Of a DNA stretch of 64,000 bases, positions 47,521 to 57,313 are shown one piece after another. This DNA comes from Paracoccaceae bacterium (GTDB lineage: Bacteria > Pseudomonadota > Alphaproteobacteria > Rhodobacterales > Rhodobacteraceae). The stretch lies in contig CACKSH010000004.1 of assembly GCA_902602765.1 (NCBI GenBank), positions 1 to 64,000 on the forward strand, read 5' to 3'. The stretch's first letter is position 1, and the number at the start of each line of letters is the position of its first letter. Below the pieces are notes generated by a model. The model did not search any database, was not told the DNA's origin, and worked only from the letters and a program-made list of their open reading frames with translations. The position numbers and the translations under genes were made by a program.

Positions 47521-48696
47521 TCAATTAAGAAATTCTCGTATTTTTTTTAGCCCCTCTTTAGTTTCTTCCAATTCAGAAACCATCGCTACTCGGATAAAGC
47601 GATCACCGGGGCTTTGACCATTTAATTCTTTAGCTAAATACTTTCCTGGCAGAACTCGCACCCCACAAGTTTGCCAAAGCTCTAGAGCGGTTTTCTCACC
47701 ATTATCAACATCTAACCAAAGGAAAAATCCAGCTTCAGGACTTAAATACCCGTCAAAATCATCAAAAATTTCATCTGCAAATTTATATTTTTTCTTATAA
47801 ATTTCTCGGTTTTGAATTACATGGTCCTCATCATCCCAAACCGATGCAGAAACATGCTGCAAAGGTTCCGGAATAGGCGCTCCAGAATAAGCCCTCAATT
47901 GCTTCATTTGCTTTATATTTTTTTCTCCAGATGCTGCAAAACCTGATCGCAAGCCTGGGAGGTTTGAGCGCTTGGAAAGCGAATGAAATGTAACTACTCT
48001 ATCAGGATCAGCTCCTAACTTATCTGAAATCTCCATCAAGCCCGGCGGAGGAGTATGCCGATAAATTTCGCTGTAGCACTCATCAGCAAAAATTATGAAA
48101 TCATATTTTTCAGCTAACTCAATCAGTGCGGTTAGGTAGTCCACCGTTGCCACTGCACCTTGTGGGTTGGATGGTGAGCAAATATATGCGGCTGAAGTAT
48201 TATTAAGGATTTCTGCTTTTAAACCTGGATAATCTGGGAGATGGCCACTCTTTTCATCTGTTGAAATAAAAAGTGGCTCTGAATTCACAGATAAAGCTGA
48301 AATCATATAAACTTGGTAAAAAGGATTTGGTATGAGTACAAACGGCACCCTGTCACGCAGTCTCTCGGGACACAAAGCCATGCTTACATTATACAGGCCC
48401 TCACGAGTACCGTTTACCGGTAAAATATTCTTATCAGAAGCTAGCTTAACACCAAAACGCCTATAAAACCAATCAACTATAGATTTTTGGAGTTTTTCAA
48501 TACCGTCATTAGCTGGATACCTATTAAATCCGTCAAAATGCTCAAAAAGTACATCTTTAATCCAAAGTGGAAACCGATGCTGAGGTTCGCCGATAGTCAT
48601 ATTTAAATGTGGACCAGTATAATCATGCCCATCTAACAGAGCACGTAAACGCGGAAACGCGTATTCCGGGAGGTGTGAAAACCGCTCGGGGTACAT
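47521..48696 (-). CDS. Succinyldiaminopimelate-type aminotransferase
   Basis: 391 residues from ATG 48696, nine bases after GAGG; an upstream in-frame TTG would place that site in the gene. A fold-type I PLP enzyme with NMTIGEPQHRFP, GTREGLYNV, CSPSNPQGAV, FADECYSEIYRH and PLP-Lys motif HSLSKRSNLPGLRSGFA. The closest known role is DapC (N-succinyldiaminopimelate aminotransferase) in lysine synthesis, as used for this gene beside ftsK in related genomes. Aspartate-like aminotransferase activity is an alternative. Confidence 0.87.
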   Translation of the reverse strand: MYPERFSHLPEYAFPRLRALLDGHDYTGPHLNMTIGEPQHRFPLWIKDVLFEHFDGFNRYPANDGIEKLQKSIVDWFYRRFGVKLASDKNILPVNGTREGLYNVSMALCPERLRDRVPFVLIPNPFYQVYMISALSVNSEPLFISTDEKSGHLPDYPGLKAEILNNTSAAYICSPSNPQGAVATVDYLTALIELAEKYDFIIFADECYSEIYRHTPPPGLMEISDKLGADPDRVVTFHSLSKRSNLPGLRSGFAASGEKNIKQMKQLRAYSGAPIPEPLQHVSASVWDDEDHVIQNREIYKKKYKFADEIFDDFDGYLSPEAGFFLWLDVDNGEKTALELWQTCGVRVLPGKYLAKELNGQSPGDRFIRVAMVSELEETKEGLKKIREFLN

Positions 48697-48817
48697 AAAA
48701 CTTTGCCTCAATTTTTTTTGGGTCTCACGCCCAGTTACACCTTTATGTTAACTTAGACTGCGTGATGCGTCCATAAAAACCATAAAAAATTCAAAAATTG
48801 TGACGATAAAGGCTCAA

Positions 48818-50149
48818 TTACTTTCGAATTGCCAGTTCAGCAGCTCTGCCAAGTCTCAGTAGTTTTTCCTCCATATTAGGAAGAGCCATTATAGATACTC
48901 CACAGCTTGGGTGGTTAGTAGGAATAGTAAGAGCACAAATACCTAATAAATTTGCAATTCGAGTATTTCTCAAAGCCATAAGGTTTTGTGATATGTAGTA
49001 GCCATTATCTGACTTAAGTCTTTCGAAATTTGGCGGCAAAATAGGACAAGTTGGCAAAATAACCGCATCAAATTCTGAGACCTTGTTGACATATTTTTTT
49101 TTAAAAACTTCCAACTCTCTCATGGCCTTTAAATAGTCAGATGCAAGAACATCTCTCCCTCCTCGAAACCTTTGCAGTATTTCTTCATACATAAGGTCTG
49201 GTGAGGCCTCAATATCATCATGCCATTCAGCGTAAGCTTCTGAAGGATAGACCAAACTAGAGAGTGCCAAAGCACTCTCTACCTCAGCGACCTCAATTTC
49301 TTCAATCTCAAAACCCATCTTTGATAGAGCCTTTACCGACTCTTCGAAAGCGAGCGCCGGCTTTTGCTGCAAATCATTAAGTGCGGTACCTTTCAGTATT
49401 GCCAAGCGTCCACCTTCAAAATGCTTAGACTTAAGATCTACTGGTTTATTTCCAGTTAGTACTGAAAATAATAACGCCGCATCCTCAACTGTTTTGACTA
49501 TTGGACCGACAGTATCAAAACTTCTACATAACGGAATAACACCGTCCATGGATACTCGCCCTAAGGTAGTTTTTAAGCCTACCAAATCATTCCACGCTGC
49601 AGGAATTCTAACCGAGCCGCCTGTATCTGAACCTATTGCTGCTGGAGCAAGACCAAAAGCCACAGATGCGGCCGCGCCGGATGAGGAACCGCCTGCAACA
49701 GCATCCAAATCATTAACACAGGGCGGGGTCTGAGTAATTGGATTTAAACCCAAACCAGAAAAGGCTAGCTCAGACATATGAGTTTTGCCCAAGGTAACCA
49801 GCCCGTTAATCGATGCAAGTTTCAGAATTGCACAGTCATTTTTTGGGATCCGTCCTTTAAGTAGGTCAGAGCCAGCAGTAGTTTGATGACCCGCTACATC
49901 AAACAGATCTTTCCAACTTACCGGGACTCCATCCAATGGTCCTGTACGTGCATTAAACTTTTGCCTCTTGCGAGCATCTTCCGCTTCCCCCACTGCCCTC
50001 GCTTTAGTAACCTCTACATAAATACGATCCGTTAATGTGCTTTTTTGTATAACATCAATAAAAGCCTCAAGTGCCTCTACAGGATCAATTAGATTATCTT
50101 CAAAGGCCTCGCCTAGTTCGGAGGCGCTCATTTTTAAAGGGTCAGCCAT
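48818..50149 (-). CDS. Amidase (amidase-signature family)
   Basis: A 443-residue enzyme with the Ser-cisSer-Lys triad regions: Lys in PVSWKDLFDVAG, the Ser-rich AGGSSSGAAASVAFG, and GSDTGGSVRIPAAW with the nucleophile Ser. The length and the late region (LPTCPILPP) fit general amidases rather than GatA, which is longer and travels with gatB/C. It is likely a hydrolase of small amides. It stands between the aminotransferase and divergent ubiH-like genes. Confidence 0.9.
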   Translation of the reverse strand: MADPLKMSASELGEAFEDNLIDPVEALEAFIDVIQKSTLTDRIYVEVTKARAVGEAEDARKRQKFNARTGPLDGVPVSWKDLFDVAGHQTTAGSDLLKGRIPKNDCAILKLASINGLVTLGKTHMSELAFSGLGLNPITQTPPCVNDLDAVAGGSSSGAAASVAFGLAPAAIGSDTGGSVRIPAAWNDLVGLKTTLGRVSMDGVIPLCRSFDTVGPIVKTVEDAALLFSVLTGNKPVDLKSKHFEGGRLAILKGTALNDLQQKPALAFEESVKALSKMGFEIEEIEVAEVESALALSSLVYPSEAYAEWHDDIEASPDLMYEEILQRFRGGRDVLASDYLKAMRELEVFKKKYVNKVSEFDAVILPTCPILPPNFERLKSDNGYYISQNLMALRNTRIANLLGICALTIPTNHPSCGVSIMALPNMEEKLLRLGRAAELAIRK

Positions 50150-50223
50150 TTTCTTATCTCTCTATAAAGTTTAGCGGCAATCCACCTCATGGACAAATCT
50201 AATTTAAACGTCATTATCAGAGC

Positions 50224-51438
50224 ATGGAAGTAGATAGTGACATTATAATAGTGGGTGGTGGGCTAAACGGTTCATTGATGGCAATTGCCGCCGCCAATAT
50301 TGGATTTTCCACAATAGTATTAGATTCTAAAGACAATGAAGCAAACGTAGAAAATCGTTTTGATGGCAGAAGCTACGCATTAGCCTTAAGCTCAGTCCGT
50401 TTATTGAAAAATCTCAATATTTTTAAAGATATAATAGATAAGTCACAACCTATTTTAGACATTAAGATTTTAGACGGAAAACTAGTACAAGGACCATCTC
50501 AATTTAGTTTACATTTTGATAATAATGAAATCCACGATGGGCCAATGGGTCAAATGGTGGAAGACAGGTTTATTCGCAAAGCACTTTTCACTAAAATTAA
50601 TAAAAACGAACGAATAGATTATAAATTTAATTCTAAGGTTACAGAACACAAAAAACAGAGTGGATACATTAGCGTCACGCTACATAATGGCAAAAAACTT
50701 GATACTAAGCTCTTGGTTGGAGCAGATGGAAGAAACAGTGAGCTAGCAAACCGATCAGAGATAAAAAAGTCAGGTTGGAAATACAATCAAAGTGCGCTTG
50801 TCTGTGCTATAGAACATGAGGCTGATCATAATGGAGTAGCTTGGCAATATTTTATGCCTAGCGGACCTCTCGCCGTTCTACCAATGACTGGAAAGCGCTC
50901 GTGTATAGTTTGGACTGAGCAGAATGCTAATGCTAAAGCGATTAATTTGTTTGATGAAACAAGATACACAAAAATACTAGCAGCCCGTCTTGGAAATTTT
51001 CTAGGTAAATTTAAAATCATAGGTGATAGACACACCTATCCTCTAGAATTAAGCATAGCAGATCGGTTTATAGATGAACGATTAGCATTGATTGGTGACG
51101 CCGCACATAGTGTACACCCCATCGCCGGACAGGGTTTGAACGCGGGTTTCAAGGATATTGCTGTTTTAGCCCATATTATACAAGATGCTCATCATCGAGG
51201 AGAGGATCTTGGAAGTTTAGGGGTCCTGAAGCGTTATGAAGAATGGCGTAGATTCGATAGTGCCCAACTTGCTTACAGTACTGACTTATTCAACAAGTTA
51301 TTTTCAAATGAAAATGAAGTGCTTCGCCTGGCGCGAAACATAGGATTAAAATTACTCGACAGTATTCCAGTCGCTAAAAGAAATATTATAAAAGAGGCTG
51401 CAGGCATAACTGGGGAATTACCTCGGCTTATGCACTAA
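50224..51438 (+). CDS. UbiH/Coq6-family FAD-dependent monooxygenase
   Basis: A 404-residue flavoprotein with the FAD motif [18 protein letters not shown], the DG motif [13 protein letters not shown], and [21 protein letters not shown]. The family hydroxylates the ubiquinone ring; UbiH and UbiF-type members cannot be told apart by eye. It ends convergently and overlaps the stop of the Trm112 gene by four bases. Confidence 0.9.
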   Translation: MEVDSDIIIVGGGLNGSLMAIAAANIGFSTIVLDSKDNEANVENRFDGRSYALALSSVRLLKNLNIFKDIIDKSQPILDIKILDGKLVQGPSQFSLHFDNNEIHDGPMGQMVEDRFIRKALFTKINKNERIDYKFNSKVTEHKKQSGYISVTLHNGKKLDTKLLVGADGRNSELANRSEIKKSGWKYNQSALVCAIEHEADHNGVAWQYFMPSGPLAVLPMTGKRSCIVWTEQNANAKAINLFDETRYTKILAARLGNFLGKFKIIGDRHTYPLELSIADRFIDERLALIGDAAHSVHPIAGQGLNAGFKDIAVLAHIIQDAHHRGEDLGSLGVLKRYEEWRRFDSAQLAYSTDLFNKLFSNENEVLRLARNIGLKLLDSIPVAKRNIIKEAAGITGELPRLMH

Positions 51439-51647
51439 TCTTTATCAATATTTCTTGCAGCGTCTACCAACATAATGGGTATACCATCTCGAATTGGAAA
51501 AGCCAAACTAGCCTTACGGGATATAAGTTCCTGGGTGTCAGAGTTATATTCTAATAGCGAATGGGTAAGAGGGCACACAAGTGCTTCGAGCATTGATGCT
51601 GCAAACTTTTGATCTTGGACAATTTTTTTCTCATCAAGTTTGCTCAT
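51435..51647 (-). CDS. Trm112 family protein
   Basis: A 70-residue protein with the [15 protein letters not shown] and [11 protein letters not shown] signatures of Trm112/UPF0434. One Cys is visible where many homologues have a CP..KG site. In eukaryotes the family activates methyltransferases; the bacterial role is not established. It overlaps the LON-domain gene by four bases (ATGA). Confidence 0.9.
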   Translation of the reverse strand: MSKLDEKKIVQDQKFAASMLEALVCPLTHSLLEYNSDTQELISRKASLAFPIRDGIPIMLVDAARNIDKD

Positions 51648-52282
51648 TGCAAGATTTCCTCGCTTGAACCACCTCTTAAACTGTATTCAATTAGCGTTAC
51701 CAAAGTTTCGCGCCGCGTTACCAAAGATGGAGCTTCTAGTAACGCCTGCTTTTCCTCCACTTCAAAATCTAACATCATAGATAACGCGTTTATTAGCAAT
51801 TCATCATCTGCGTCCCTTAGAGATTCCCAATCTGTGGAGAGCCCACGTCTTTTTAGGTATTTTGACAAAAGATCAAAGAAAAATTTCCTGTTTAGCTTTG
51901 GATCTTTCTCGGTGGAACCGTGATCCTGATCAAAACCATTCCAATCAACTTTGAATTTACGATAAGGATGAAAACCCTCAATCTCATCACCAATCCTATA
52001 CCGGGAAACCCCGGTAATAGTGATCATATAACGCCCGTCCTCTGTCTCCGAAAATTGGGTTAATTTGCCTGCACAACCAATTGCACTGAGGCGCTCCTTT
52101 CCATCGTATTCACTTGGTTGGATCATTCCCAAAAGCCGATGGGAGGTTTTCATTATATCCTCAACCATTGCAAGGTATCTTGGCTCAAAAATGTGTAAAG
52201 GCAACCTCGCCCGTGGCAGCAGTAGGGCTCTAGGTAAAGGGAAAACTGGTAAAACGTCTGGAAACTCGAGATTTTTGCTCAT
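51644..52282 (-). CDS. LON-substrate-binding-domain protein
   Basis: A 212-residue protein with the N-terminal Lon PUA-like domain only: [32 protein letters not shown] in overlapping pieces, [27 protein letters not shown] and ITGVSRYRI. It has neither ATPase nor protease domain. Such stand-alone proteins are common in alphaproteobacteria and have no proven role. It is coupled to Trm112 downstream and lies 26 bases after cnoX. Confidence 0.92.
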   Translation of the reverse strand: MSKNLEFPDVLPVFPLPRALLLPRARLPLHIFEPRYLAMVEDIMKTSHRLLGMIQPSEYDGKERLSAIGCAGKLTQFSETEDGRYMITITGVSRYRIGDEIEGFHPYRKFKVDWNGFDQDHGSTEKDPKLNRKFFFDLLSKYLKRRGLSTDWESLRDADDELLINALSMMLDFEVEEKQALLEAPSLVTRRETLVTLIEYSLRGGSSEEILQ

Positions 52283-52308
52283 GATGGATATTTAGCCCAA
52301 TCTGAAGG

Positions 52309-53220
52309 TTAAGCAAATATCATACTGCTTAATTTTCTTCTACCATTCAAGACGATTGGATCGTTGGGCTCGAGAGCATCAAATATTGTAAATAACTGCG
52401 CCTTAGCTGCGCCATCGTTCCAATCCGAGTCTCTCCGGAAAAGCTCAAGTAATTGAGCTACTGCTTCATCTATGTTAGCCGCAGCATAGAGTGCCTGAGA
52501 ATATTCAAAGCGAGCTTTGCTATTCGATGGATCAGAAGCGACTACAGCTTCTAATTCTGACAAAGGACCTACGTCAAGTGCCTGTCGCGCCAATGCAATT
52601 TTAGCAAAGACTGCTTCGATTTCTGGGCTATCAGAAATATCGGCAGGAACACCATTCAAAACAGCCTCGGCCCCTTCAATATCTTCAAGGTCTAATTTGG
52701 CCCTTGCTAACCCGCTGTATGCTTTTACGTTTTGATTGTCTTCTTCAATTATAGCTGAAAAAACTTCTGCTGCATCACTCACAGCCCCGTCCTCAAGCAT
52801 CTCTTCTGCACTTTTAAGCGCATCAGACAGACCATCTTTGACTTTGCCACCACTTGCTTCAATCACCCGAGCCACAAACGCATCTATTTCAGAATTAGGA
52901 ACAGCACCTTGAAAGGCGTCTACTGGTTGGCCCTTATGAAAAGCATAGACAGTCGGAATTGACTGGACTCGCAGCTGACCCGCGATTGCTTGATTATCAT
53001 CAATATTTACCTTTACCATCCGTACCGCACCTTTGGCGGCCAAAACGGCTTTTTCAAGCATTGGCCCCAGTGTTTTACATGGACCGCACCAGGGCGCCCA
53101 AAAATCAACGATCACTGGCACTTCCTGACTGGCATCAATAACATCCGCCATGAAAGTATCTTCATTAACATCTTTAATTAAATCACCAGCTGAAGATTTA
53201 TCCACACCAAATTCCAACAT
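52309..53220 (-). CDS. cnoX: Thioredoxin-TPR co-chaperone (CnoX/YbbN type)
   Basis: A 303-residue protein. The N-terminal thioredoxin domain has active site FWAPWCGPCKTL with both Cys present and QSIPTVYAFHKGQPV. From about residue 125 there are TPR-like helical repeats (DAAEVFSAIIEEDNQNVKAYSGLARAKLDLED in pieces). CnoX protects proteins from over-oxidation and hands them to GroEL and DnaK. The intact WCGPC means redox activity is possible, unlike E. coli YbbN with SxxC. Confidence 0.92.
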   Translation of the reverse strand: MLEFGVDKSSAGDLIKDVNEDTFMADVIDASQEVPVIVDFWAPWCGPCKTLGPMLEKAVLAAKGAVRMVKVNIDDNQAIAGQLRVQSIPTVYAFHKGQPVDAFQGAVPNSEIDAFVARVIEASGGKVKDGLSDALKSAEEMLEDGAVSDAAEVFSAIIEEDNQNVKAYSGLARAKLDLEDIEGAEAVLNGVPADISDSPEIEAVFAKIALARQALDVGPLSELEAVVASDPSNSKARFEYSQALYAAANIDEAVAQLLELFRRDSDWNDGAAKAQLFTIFDALEPNDPIVLNGRRKLSSMIFA

Positions 53221-53273
53221 TTTTAACCTCTATATAACTACATTCATTCTATATGGGCTTTTACGATCAAAAA

Positions 53274-54062
53274 TTAAACATCAAAAACTACAAAAATTGG
53301 TGCATGATCACTTGGCTGCTCCCAACCCCTTACATCGCGCGCTATTACCACCGAAGTGACAAGGTTTGAAATATCAGGAGTAGCCCACAAATGGTCAAGT
53401 CGCCTACCTTTATCTGCAGCACTCCAATCCTTGGCGCGATATGACCACCATGAAAAGAGTTTTCCATCAGGGTGGAACTGTCTGACAACGTCTACCCACT
53501 GACCTGCGTTTTGGACCCTTTTAAGGTGTTCAATTTCAATCGGCGTGTGACTTACAACTGTGGACAGTTTTTTGTGGTCCCACACGTCATCGGGTCTAGG
53601 TGCGATATTGAGATCACCAACTAATATCGAATTTTTAATATTAACTTTATCAAAATACTGCCCCATCTGGGTTAAATAATCCAGTTTCTGGGAAAATTTT
53701 TCGTTTATTTTTGGGTCAGGTTCATCACCACCAGCTGGAACATAGAAGTTATGAACAGTTATACCACTCTCTAAGACTGCAGCTACATGCCGAGCATGAC
53801 CTAGATTCGCAAAATCCTCAGAGAACTCTGCTTTGATTGGTAACTTCGACAGGACGGCCACACCGTTGTAACCTTTCTGACCTCTTGCAGCGTAATATGC
53901 ATACCCAAGTTCTTTAAAAGCTTCGAATGGCATTTTTTCAACCGGGGATTTACATTCCTGTAAGCAAATTAAATCTGGTGAATACTCACTTATAGCTCTC
54001 ACTATTAAGTTTTCTCGTAGGCGAAAGGAATTTATATTCCATGTTGCTACTTTTAAAACCAC
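53274..54062 (-). CDS. xthA: Exodeoxyribonuclease III
   Basis: 262 residues from GTG 54062, four bases after GGAGG; the longer frame has no ribosome site. An AP endonuclease/3' exonuclease with VATWNINSFRLR, ICLQECKSP (metal Glu), VGDLNIAPRPDDVW, RRLDHLWAT and the catalytic SDHAPIFV. It repairs abasic sites. It follows the response-regulator gene on the same strand. Confidence 0.95.
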   Translation of the reverse strand: MVLKVATWNINSFRLRENLIVRAISEYSPDLICLQECKSPVEKMPFEAFKELGYAYYAARGQKGYNGVAVLSKLPIKAEFSEDFANLGHARHVAAVLESGITVHNFYVPAGGDEPDPKINEKFSQKLDYLTQMGQYFDKVNIKNSILVGDLNIAPRPDDVWDHKKLSTVVSHTPIEIEHLKRVQNAGQWVDVVRQFHPDGKLFSWWSYRAKDWSAADKGRRLDHLWATPDISNLVTSVVIARDVRGWEQPSDHAPIFVVFDV

Positions 54063-54107
54063 ATAACCTCCAAAATCACTAATAAGTCCCAAATATTGAG
54101 TTAAATA

Positions 54108-54806
54108 CTAGATCAACAACTGATAGCCACCCTTTTTGGTAATAATTAGTTCTTTACCGTTTAATTTAGCACTAATTTTTTGTCTAAGTCGATATATATA
54201 GGTTTCTAATGTATGTGTTGAGAGGCTTGTCGTATGGCCCCAAACCTCATTCAACAGAACCTCTCTAGAAACTATCTGGTCTTTTGATTGACATAAGTAT
54301 TTCAATATATTTGTCTCTTTTTCAGTTAAATTTACCTTCTGTCCATTCTCCATCTTTATAAATTTAGAACCCGGGAAAAACTGAATATTACCTAGCGGAA
54401 TTATTACTTCAGAAGAAAAATCGTACTTCGAAAGCAAACGTCTAATGGATTCTAAGAGCATAATGATTTTAAATGGCCTTTGAATACAAAGTAATAAGCG
54501 ACCAATATTTTGATCTTCAACCTCGGGAAAATCTTTAACCTCACCAGTAAAAATTATTGGAGCCAAAACCCCAGTAAGACCAATTAGATCCAAGTAATTT
54601 TGCACTCGACCTTTTAACAATTCAGGATTTAAAATAATTAAATCAAAATGAGTATCCTTAAAAAGAAATTCGGCATCGCCGCAACTCGTTGCGGTAGTCA
54701 GATGAAATTTATCATCTGGCATAAGCAATTCGTATAGCGCAGATAAGACTATTGCGTCGCCTTCAATCAACAATAATTTTTTGCGTTGTAACATCAGCGT
54801 ATGCAT
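54108..54806 (-). CDS. OmpR-family regulator with a degenerate receiver
   Basis: A 232-residue protein with AAGGA five bases before ATG 54806. The C-terminal domain is a winged helix of the OmpR/PhoB type (NLTEKETNILKYLCQS, VSREVLLNEVWGH, THTLETYIYRLRQKI, KKGGYQLL). The N-terminal receiver has lost key residues: the phosphorylated Asp is Asn (LIILNPELL), the acidic pocket is LLIEGDA, and the switch Lys is Arg (CIQRPFK). No histidine kinase is nearby. It is a DNA-binding regulator that probably works without phosphorylation; its targets are unknown. Confidence 0.85.
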   Translation of the reverse strand: MHTLMLQRKKLLLIEGDAIVLSALYELLMPDDKFHLTTATSCGDAEFLFKDTHFDLIILNPELLKGRVQNYLDLIGLTGVLAPIIFTGEVKDFPEVEDQNIGRLLLCIQRPFKIIMLLESIRRLLSKYDFSSEVIIPLGNIQFFPGSKFIKMENGQKVNLTEKETNILKYLCQSKDQIVSREVLLNEVWGHTTSLSTHTLETYIYRLRQKISAKLNGKELIITKKGGYQLLI

Positions 54807-54959
54807 ATTTCCTTAGACTTGTAAAAATTTTTACCTAGGGGCAAAAACCGCTACTTCTTTTGATATCAAAATATTGGCCAAAGATCTACTTGAACATTCT
54901 TGTAAAAACTTTCAAATTTACGTTCCACTACCCAAAGAAACGCGTTAGACCTTTATAAA

Positions 54960-56054
54960 ATGAGAAAAATTAACGATATAAATATCACAGTGGATGAGCA
55001 GGTTTCTAGGATCTACACAGATCTGCGTTTGGGCATACCAGTAGTTATCCAAACTGATGAGGCGTATCTTGTAGCACCAGTGGAGACTTTAAATCAAAAA
55101 CGTTTCGATTTTATTCGGTCTTGGTTAGAAGAACTCACGCTTGTAATATCGTCGCAGCGAGCAAACACTCTGAAGATGTCTTCTTACGACAAAAGTTTAG
55201 CACGTATTAAAGTTCCAGCTGATCGTAATTTAGAATGGCTTAAAGCTGTAGCTGACCCATCAAAGGACTTAACATTCGGAATAAAGGGTCCATTTGATCA
55301 AATGAGGGGAGGCGATACTATGGTGGAAAACTTAGGATTGTTATTGAGCAAATCGGTAGAACTTTTACCCGCAATTTTGAGTGCTAATTTGAAAACTTCA
55401 AAGATGAAACTCGATAATTTAAATTCTATTGAAATGGAAGATGTAATATCGTTTTTTGAAAAAGAGCCCATTACACGTGAGATTATTTCTGCAAAACTTC
55501 CAACTGAAACTGCAAAATCTGGTAAACTTCATGTTTTCAGGCCCGACTTGGCCGGGCCTGAACATTATGCTATGGAATATGGAGAAATAGCTAGAAATGA
55601 TCCCGTTCTTGTAAGAATACACTCTGCGTGTTTCACTGGTGATATTTTGGGCAGCCTGAAATGTGATTGTGGAGCGCAATTGGGCGGAGCTATGAACCAA
55701 ATAAATCAAAATGGTTCTGGGATTTTACTTTATCTTAACCAAGAAGGAAGAGGTATTGGTCTTGCCAATAAGATGCGTGCCTATGCATTACAAGACGAAG
55801 GCTTCGATACAGTTGAGGCTAACCATCGCCTTGGGTTTGAGGATGACGAACGTAACTTTCAAATTGGGGCATCTATTTTAAAAGAGTTAAAAGTAACTTC
55901 AATTCGGCTAATGACAAATAACCCGAAAAAAATCCAGTTATTAGAAGAAAATGGCGTTAAGGTTGCGGAGCGGTTAGGCCTGAAAGTGGACGAAAACGAA
56001 TTCAATGCACACTATCTTGGTGTAAAGGCCACAAAATCTGGTCATTTATTATAA
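54960..56054 (+). CDS. ribA: GTP cyclohydrolase II
   Basis: A 364-residue protein. The GTP cyclohydrolase II domain (about residue 200 on) has RIHSACFTGDILGSLKCDCG (three zinc Cys), YLNQEGRGIGLANKM, and NHRLGFEDDERNFQIGA. It opens GTP to start riboflavin synthesis. The N-terminal 165 residues do not carry the DHBP-synthase active site and resemble the extra domain found in this protein from Rhodobacterales. The next gene overlaps its stop (TAATG). No FMN riboswitch is seen upstream. Confidence 0.93.
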   Translation: MRKINDINITVDEQVSRIYTDLRLGIPVVIQTDEAYLVAPVETLNQKRFDFIRSWLEELTLVISSQRANTLKMSSYDKSLARIKVPADRNLEWLKAVADPSKDLTFGIKGPFDQMRGGDTMVENLGLLLSKSVELLPAILSANLKTSKMKLDNLNSIEMEDVISFFEKEPITREIISAKLPTETAKSGKLHVFRPDLAGPEHYAMEYGEIARNDPVLVRIHSACFTGDILGSLKCDCGAQLGGAMNQINQNGSGILLYLNQEGRGIGLANKMRAYALQDEGFDTVEANHRLGFEDDERNFQIGASILKELKVTSIRLMTNNPKKIQLLEENGVKVAERLGLKVDENEFNAHYLGVKATKSGHLL

Positions 56055-56548
56055 TGCTAAGAAATACAAATCTGATTTTAACATCAAAAGGTTTGATTTG
56101 CCCCGATCGGGTTATCCCTATCTCTATTGGAAAGGGAGGTGTTTCTAAGCGCGTAAGAGAGTCTGAGCAAACAACACCAAGTGGTGAGCACCAAATTATA
56201 GGAATGCTTTACCGCCCAGATAGGATCAGAAAACCAAGAGACTGGGCAATGCCAATTCTACCAAATTCTTACTGGTCTAACGATGTCAGAGACCCATACT
56301 ATAACCTTTTGGTGCCTTTTTCAGATAAGTACTCGAGAAGAAAGTTACGTATCCCCACACCTAGTTATGATCTTATCCTACTAACAGATTGGAATTGGCC
56401 GGGTGCAATTAGAGGAAGGGGTTCCGCATTTTTTATCCACCAGTGGAGATATGAAAAAGCTCCAACTAATGGAAGCATAGCCATGTCAAGAACAGCTTTA
56501 AAATGGTTTGCCGCAAAAGTTTCATACGGTACCAAAATAACCATTTAA
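56054..56548 (+). CDS. L,D-transpeptidase-like (YkuD-fold) protein with Ser in place of the catalytic Cys
   Basis: A 164-residue protein with the alphaproteobacterial YkuD-like layout: GKGGVSKRVRESEQTTPSG near the start, then DWNWPGAIRGRGSAFFIHQWR and PTNGSIAMSRTALKWF. The last segment corresponds to the HxxR...P(T)xGC(V/I)A active site, but Cys is replaced by Ser (codon AGC). It has no signal peptide. If active at all, the chemistry would differ from normal peptidoglycan transpeptidation. The ATG overlaps the ribA stop. Confidence 0.75.
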   Translation: MLRNTNLILTSKGLICPDRVIPISIGKGGVSKRVRESEQTTPSGEHQIIGMLYRPDRIRKPRDWAMPILPNSYWSNDVRDPYYNLLVPFSDKYSRRKLRIPTPSYDLILLTDWNWPGAIRGRGSAFFIHQWRYEKAPTNGSIAMSRTALKWFAAKVSYGTKITI

Positions 56549-56549
56549 A

Positions 56550-57203
56550 TTATTTAGGACGTGACCCAAAAATAGCTGATCCAACTCGAACATGTGTTGC
56601 ACCAAAAGAAATCGCTTTCTCAAAATCGTCAGACATACCCATCGATAACCCAGCGAGACCATTGTCGTCGCCGAGCTTTTTTAGAAGGGCAAAATGTAGA
56701 CTAACTTCCTCATCTACTGGGGGGATTGCCATCAAGCCAGCAATGGGCAGATCCTTAGTCCGGCAATCTATAATGAAACTTTCCAAATCATTTACCAATA
56801 TACCTGCCTTTTGAACTTCAGCTCCAGTATTTACCTGTATGAACAGTTCAGGGCATTTACCAAGCTCTTGGGCTAATCTTGCTATTGTCCTTGCAAGTTT
56901 TGGACGATCGAGAGAGTGAATACAGTCAAATAATTCCACAGCCTGCTTTACCTTATTTGTTTGCAGTGGGCCTAGCATGTGTAGTTTTAATTGGCTATAA
57001 TTTTCCCGCCAAGTTGGCCATTTACTCGCAGCCTCCTGGACGTAGTTCTCACCGAATTCCCGATGCCCGGCATCGAGGACTTTTAAGACACGCTCATTTG
57101 GCTGTAATTTAGAGACTGCAATTAAAGAAGTCGAATTTAGAGGTTTAGAATATTTTGCCTCGGCATCAGCTATTCGTGATTTAATATCAGAAAGTGACAT
57201 CAC
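56550..57203 (-). CDS. yggS: YggS-family pyridoxal phosphate homeostasis protein
   Basis: A 217-residue protein with a TIM-barrel fold related to alanine racemase. The PLP Lys is in LIAVSKLQPNE; HMLGPLQTNKVKQ, FIQVNTGAEVQKAG and GLSMGMSDDFEKAISFGATHVRVGSAIFG in overlapping parts are typical. It binds PLP without known catalysis. It converges on the L,D-transpeptidase-like gene (one base apart). Confidence 0.95.
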   Translation of the reverse strand: MMSLSDIKSRIADAEAKYSKPLNSTSLIAVSKLQPNERVLKVLDAGHREFGENYVQEAASKWPTWRENYSQLKLHMLGPLQTNKVKQAVELFDCIHSLDRPKLARTIARLAQELGKCPELFIQVNTGAEVQKAGILVNDLESFIIDCRTKDLPIAGLMAIPPVDEEVSLHFALLKKLGDDNGLAGLSMGMSDDFEKAISFGATHVRVGSAIFGSRPK

Positions 57204-57253
57204 AAAAACTCATATAGAACAAGTTGGTTATCCGATAGTGAATTAAAAGTGAA

Positions 57254-57290
57254 AAGTAAATAAAAAAAGGCGACCCAAATAGATCGCCTT
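57254..57290 (-). terminator. Terminator after the porin gene
   Basis: On the minus strand AAGGCGA and TCGCCTT pair (7 pairs plus G-U extensions) around a 10-base loop, followed by TTTTTTTA. It lies 24 bases after the porin stop. Confidence 0.8.
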
Positions 57291-57313
57291 AGTTTTTAAT
57301 TATACTTAAAAAA

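Noticed and set aside
54807-54959. FMN riboswitch before ribA
   Set aside because: The 153-base gap lacks the conserved FMN-element blocks and is AT-rich without a clear multi-helix fold.
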